Part shown: positions 42,499-45,809 of the stretch, in pieces
How the letters are laid out: the number at the start of each line of letters is the position of its first letter
Position numbering within the stretch: the first letter of the stretch is position 1
Origin: J054 sp964613615
GTDB taxonomy: Bacteria; Pseudomonadota; Gammaproteobacteria; Steroidobacterales; GCA-2729495
Direction: 5' to 3'
Assembly (NCBI GenBank): GCA_964613615.1
Contig: CAZTIB010000149.1
Coordinates: 1-45,809 of the forward strand
Length of the DNA: 45,809 nucleotides
Notes under the pieces: model-generated
What the model was told of the DNA's origin: nothing
The model's database searches: none
The model's input: the letters and a program-made list of their open reading frames with translations, nothing else
Translations under genes and position numbers: made by a program

Positions 42499-42861
42499 AT
42501 GAACGACCAAACACGATCGACAGCCCCCCGGATTTCCAAAGGCGCGCAACCGAGCTTCTTCGAACAACCAGCCACCGAGGCTCTATACGGTATGTTCGTC
42601 GTGATGCTGGAAGAACTTTGTGTGCTGCGCGACCGTCTCGATACCTATGAGCGCCTCGGCGAACAGGGTATTGCCGTCACGCCGGAGGCCGTGGAGGCCT
42701 ATGAGCCGGATGACGGCATTGAACAAGCGCGGGAACAGCTGCGGCATGGCACAATCAATCGAGCGATGCGGCCAGTCAAGGCGCTGCAGGAGGCCGCCGT
42801 AAAACGCGCCCAGAGCCAGTACGAACAAACTGCCCAAAGCATCGCAGAACAGGAAATCTAG
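42499..42861 (+). CDS. Small uncharacterised protein paired with a methyltransferase (VLRDR family), copy 2
   Basis: 120 residues, cytoplasmic in appearance. QPSFFEQPATEALYGMFVVM, ELCVLRDRLDTYERLGEQGI and a charged C-terminal helical part (ALQEAAVKRAQSQYEQTAQS) are seen. The PSFFE, YG--V and VLRDR segments match the protein at 32699 (PSYFE, LG, VLRDR). Both lie next to the same type of methyltransferase, here 35 bp upstream of it. I infer an obligate partner or subunit, but no function is known. Confidence 0.75.
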   Translation: MNDQTRSTAPRISKGAQPSFFEQPATEALYGMFVVMLEELCVLRDRLDTYERLGEQGIAVTPEAVEAYEPDDGIEQAREQLRHGTINRAMRPVKALQEAAVKRAQSQYEQTAQSIAEQEI

Positions 42862-42896
42862 ACTGCGCAACTCACCACTTGCGAGAGGACAAACCC

Positions 42897-44063
42897 ATGA
42901 CCGGCGGCCGCGAACACCCGATGCTCCCAGCAACCAATCACGATGAATATGCGCAGACCCGGTTTCTGCTCACGTTCAAGAATTACATTCAGAACGAACT
43001 GGACCCGTTAGACAAAGAACTGGTCGAAAAGGTGGCCAAACCCGCCTACGAGCAGCAGGCGGGCCGGCCCGCCCGGACCAGCAAGGATGTCCGCAAGCTG
43101 ATGGAGGCCGAGCCTTTTCACCAGTTCTGGCTGTCGTCGCTGCGCCATCAGCAGGACCTGATGTGGGACAACGTGGCCGACTCGGTAGACCGCCAGCTCG
43201 ACGAGCTGCAGGAAAAATTCCAGCGCACGGAAACGCCCCTGGGCAGCCTGCGGCTGAATCCGGACATGGAAATTCCCAGCTATATCTCGGCCTTCGACAA
43301 CCACCGGATGCCCGGCAGTTATTACACGGAAACGGCCGACGACGATCTGCGGGCCGGGGCCCTGTTCGACGGCGCAGCCGCGCTGTATCACGTGAATCGC
43401 AACGGCGGCACGATGAACGACGCGCGCGGCTGGACCATGATTGACCACGTTGAGACGCGCTTCCCGGACATGGGCGCACCCCGGCGGGTCCTCGACATGG
43501 GTTGCTGCGTTGGCCAGAGCACCCTCACCTATTGTGAGAAATGGCCCGACGCCGAGGTGTACGGCATCGATATAGGTGCGCCGCTGCTGCGCTATGCCCA
43601 CGCTCGCTCCGAAAGGCTGGGCCAGGCGGTGCACTACTCACAGCAAAACGCCGAAACCACCGACTTCGACGACGGCTTATTCGACCTGGTCGTATCCACC
43701 GCGGCTATCCACGAAACCAATCGTCCGGCCACCCAGCGAATCTTCGACGAATGCCACCGGCTGCTGCGGCCTGGCGGCGTGATGGCCCATCTCGAGGTGC
43801 CCGTGCGTTATGCGGACCTCGGCGTCTGGGAACAGATTCGCGCCGACTGGGAATCACAGGTCAATAATGAACCGTACATTGCCGGCATGGCCCGCCTGGA
43901 CCTGGCGGCCATGGCAGAAAAATCCGGCTTCCGGGAAGTGGCCGCGGGTTACCACTGGCAGGTGCCGGGCTTTATTCCGGGCAAGAGCGGCTTTGAGACC
44001 GAAGGCGGCCCCAACGGTACGCTGAAGATCGGCAGCTGGTATATGGTTTCTGCAGTGCGCTGA
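42897..44063 (+). CDS. SAM-dependent methyltransferase with a long N-terminal helical region, copy 2
   Basis: 388 residues from the ATG at 42897, with GAGAGGAC eight bases upstream; a TTG at 42879 would add six. The N-terminal ~200 residues are helical and polar, including TRFLLTFKNYIQNELDPLDK and the segment RHQQDLMWDNVADSVDRQLD. The methyltransferase domain has motif I VLDMGCCVGQSTLTY, VYGIDIGAPLLRYAHARS, FDLVVSTAAIHETNR and LLRPGGVMAHLEVPV. It resembles the protein at 33060 in layout. It sits between the small VLRDR protein and a GPH transporter, 3 bp from the latter. The substrate is unknown. Confidence 0.88.
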   Translation: MTGGREHPMLPATNHDEYAQTRFLLTFKNYIQNELDPLDKELVEKVAKPAYEQQAGRPARTSKDVRKLMEAEPFHQFWLSSLRHQQDLMWDNVADSVDRQLDELQEKFQRTETPLGSLRLNPDMEIPSYISAFDNHRMPGSYYTETADDDLRAGALFDGAAALYHVNRNGGTMNDARGWTMIDHVETRFPDMGAPRRVLDMGCCVGQSTLTYCEKWPDAEVYGIDIGAPLLRYAHARSERLGQAVHYSQQNAETTDFDDGLFDLVVSTAAIHETNRPATQRIFDECHRLLRPGGVMAHLEVPVRYADLGVWEQIRADWESQVNNEPYIAGMARLDLAAMAEKSGFREVAAGYHWQVPGFIPGKSGFETEGGPNGTLKIGSWYMVSAVR

Positions 44064-44066
44064 CGG

Positions 44067-45464
44067 GTGGCGGCTAAAGCAGAGACGATCCCGGCGGAAC
44101 CGGCAACCGGCATTCCGTTCAGCCTCCGCCTGTCCTTCGGCATCGGTTCCCTGGGGCAGGCGACGATCCTGAACAGCACGTCGGTGCTGCTGCTGTTCTT
44201 CATGACCAATCTGCTCGGCATTCGCCCCTCCGTAGGCGGCGCATTGCTGTTCATTTCAAAACTGGTGGACGTCGCCAGCAACCCGGTCATCGGCATGCTC
44301 AGCGACCGGACCCAAACCCGCATCGGCCGCCGCCGCCCCTACCTGCTCGGCGGCGGCATCATGATGTGCATCACTTTCATCCTGTTGTTCACGGTGCCGC
44401 AGTTCGACTCGCAATGGCTACTGACTGGCTATTTGCTGTTGCTGATGGTGCTGCTGTCCCTGGCCTACGCCACTTTCACGGTGCCTTACCTGGCCGTGGC
44501 GGCGGAAACCACGCGCACCTATGATGAACGCACCAGCATCATGGCTTACCGCGTCGTATTCATCCTGCTGGGTACCCTGGTCGGCACCGCCATCGCGCCG
44601 GCCATTGCCACGCCTTCAGGCGTCGGCACCCGCGAAAGTTTCGCCAGCATGGCCCTGTTGCTGGGCGCGGTGATCGTCGGCGCTTCACTGCTGTGTTTCT
44701 GGGGGACACGCAAAGCGACTTTTTACAATCCGGACGCCGAATCGCCCGGATTCCGCCGCCAGTTGCGCATCGCCTGGGATAATCGCCCCTTTGTGACCCT
44801 GGCAACGGCCAAGTTGTTGCAACTGATCGGCGTGGCCTCGGTGATCACCTGCGCGCTGTATCTGACCCGTTATGTGCTGGATATCAGCGGCGTGCGGGTC
44901 GCACTCTTTTTTCTGACCATGACCATCAGCTCTGCCGCAGTGGTGCCGGTCTGGTGGTGGATTGCGCGGCGCGTCGGCAAGAAACCTGCCTATATCACGG
45001 CTGTCACTATCTATTCCCTGACCGCGCTGACCTGGATGCTTGCAGGTCCGGTGGCAACGTCTGCGGACATGGCACTGGTCTACGCCCGCGCGGTCTTCCT
45101 CGGCATCTCCAGCGGCGGGCTGATTCTGCTGGGTGTGTCCATGCTGCCGGACACGATTGAATACGACCGCCTGCGGTCAGGCGCCCGGCGCGAAGGAATT
45201 TTCACCGGGTTGTGGAGCGCGGTAGAAAAAGGCGCCACAGCGGTGGGTGGCCTGCTCATCGGCCTGTTGCTGGACCTGATGGGGTTCGTCAAGTCCACGG
45301 GCGAGGTAGTCGCACAACCCGATTCGGCCATCACCGGCATCATTATCGGTTCAGCGGTCTTGCCGGCTGCATTCATGCTGGCCAGCCTGCCGCTGCTGTT
45401 TCGCTATCCGCTGTCCCAGCAAAGCCTCGAACAACTCGAGGCTAAAACGGCTGCCGCACGCTAA
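44067..45464 (+). CDS. GPH family cation symporter (MFS_2), copy 2
   Basis: 465 residues from a GTG start, 3 bp after the methyltransferase stop, so the two are coupled. About 12 transmembrane helices. The early motif DVASNPVIGMLSDRTQTRIGRRR is the family signature, also present as DAFTDPLVGAYSD at the transporter at 23287. The second half has LLGVSMLPDTIEYDRL and GIFTGLWSAVEKGATAVGG, typical of the family. It probably brings the regulon's substrate or a product across the inner membrane with a cation. The next gene begins 34 bp later. Confidence 0.88.
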   Translation: MAAKAETIPAEPATGIPFSLRLSFGIGSLGQATILNSTSVLLLFFMTNLLGIRPSVGGALLFISKLVDVASNPVIGMLSDRTQTRIGRRRPYLLGGGIMMCITFILLFTVPQFDSQWLLTGYLLLLMVLLSLAYATFTVPYLAVAAETTRTYDERTSIMAYRVVFILLGTLVGTAIAPAIATPSGVGTRESFASMALLLGAVIVGASLLCFWGTRKATFYNPDAESPGFRRQLRIAWDNRPFVTLATAKLLQLIGVASVITCALYLTRYVLDISGVRVALFFLTMTISSAAVVPVWWWIARRVGKKPAYITAVTIYSLTALTWMLAGPVATSADMALVYARAVFLGISSGGLILLGVSMLPDTIEYDRLRSGARREGIFTGLWSAVEKGATAVGGLLIGLLLDLMGFVKSTGEVVAQPDSAITGIIIGSAVLPAAFMLASLPLLFRYPLSQQSLEQLEAKTAAAR

Positions 45465-45498
45465 GCACGCTTGCGAGCCCACCAGGAGCACGCTGCCC

Positions 45499-45809
45499 AT
45501 GCCCCCTCGTCTGCTTATCCTGCTTGGCGCCCTGCTCACCAGCATCGGGGCCTGTGCCGCGGAAGATCAGTCCGCCACAACTTTTCGTGACTGCCCGCAG
45601 TGCCCGGAAATGGTGCGAATTCCCGCGGGTTCTTTCGTCATGGGTTCGACGCCCGAGGAAACCTCCCGCGCCGGGGTACCCGACAGCCGGGCACCCAACG
45701 AACACCCGCCGGTGCAAGTCACCGTTGAAAACCCGTTTGCCATCGGCCGTTACGAAGTGACCATCGGGGATTTTCGCCAGTTTGCGGATGACACAGGCTT
45801 TGCGGCCCA
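45499..45809 (+). CDS. SUMF1/FGE-fold lipoprotein, copy 2 (truncated by the window edge)
   Basis: The frame is open from the ATG at 45499 to the right edge, 103 complete codons. The N-terminus (LLILLGALLTSIGAC) is a lipoprotein signal. The mature start TTFRDCPQCPEMVRIPAGSF is nearly the same as in the lipoprotein at 35250 (F-DC--CPEMV-IP-GSF-MG), and IGRYEVTIGDFRQFADDTGF matches the same SUMF1 core. It lies 34 bp after the GPH transporter. The C-terminal half, where the catalytic Cys of true FGE would be, is beyond the window. Confidence 0.85.
   Translation, partial: MPPRLLILLGALLTSIGACAAEDQSATTFRDCPQCPEMVRIPAGSFVMGSTPEETSRAGVPDSRAPNEHPPVQVTVENPFAIGRYEVTIGDFRQFADDTGFAA

Overview
The window reads as chromosomal DNA of a GC-rich gammaproteobacterium. 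The evidence is a set of recognisable gammaproteobacterial housekeeping genes and neighbourhoods: Prc protease, YqiB-type DUF1249, pgm, divergent ppsR/ppsA, YgiM-type SH3 protein, divergent orn/rsgA, and recR-ybaB-dnaX with the SRP RNA just upstream of dnaX. The accessory right half (TonB-dependent receptor, DUF1838 proteins, molybdenum hydroxylase, GPH transporters) resembles the catabolic islands of free-living environmental gammaproteobacteria. A genus cannot be named from the sequence alone.

Layout. 1-23073 is mostly core genome: a secreted HExxH peptidase, an FHA coiled-coil protein, small membrane proteins, prc, pgm, the PEP synthase pair, a cluster of REP-like palindromes (13468-13751), orn/rsgA, recR-ybaB-dnaX-ffs, a lipoprotein, a DUF411 protein, a YugP-like Zn peptidase and a class I fructose-bisphosphate aldolase with its terminator. 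23203-36182 and 39773-45809 form an accessory region of transporters, reductases, exported oxidative or hydrolytic proteins, a TonB receptor, two methyltransferases, two SUMF1-fold lipoproteins and an IorAB-type molybdenum hydroxylase. 36373-39772 interrupts it with a tandem PilZ protein, a histone-H1-like Lys-rich protein, transposase tails, two copies of a ~110-bp inverted-repeat element, and between them an operon of three very small membrane proteins.

How the genes may work together. The main discovery is a shared operator-like palindrome, TTGCAC-N4-GTGCAA, at 32530-32545, 34256-34271 and 40279-40294. A weaker copy lies at 23203-23218. Each site sits 40-100 bp before the start codons of accessory operons: DUF1838/TonB receptor; methyltransferase/small protein; SDR/small ORF/SUMF1 lipoprotein; and IorA on one side with IorB/small protein/methyltransferase/GPH transporter/SUMF1 lipoprotein on the other. 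The weaker site precedes another GPH transporter. Nearly every component occurs twice (small VLRDR protein, SAM methyltransferase, SUMF1-fold lipoprotein, GPH transporter, SDR, DUF1838), which suggests one substrate-responsive regulon that grew by duplication. I infer outer-membrane uptake, periplasmic oxidation by Tat-exported enzymes, inner-membrane transport and cytoplasmic processing. The substrate is unknown and no regulator gene is visible in this window.
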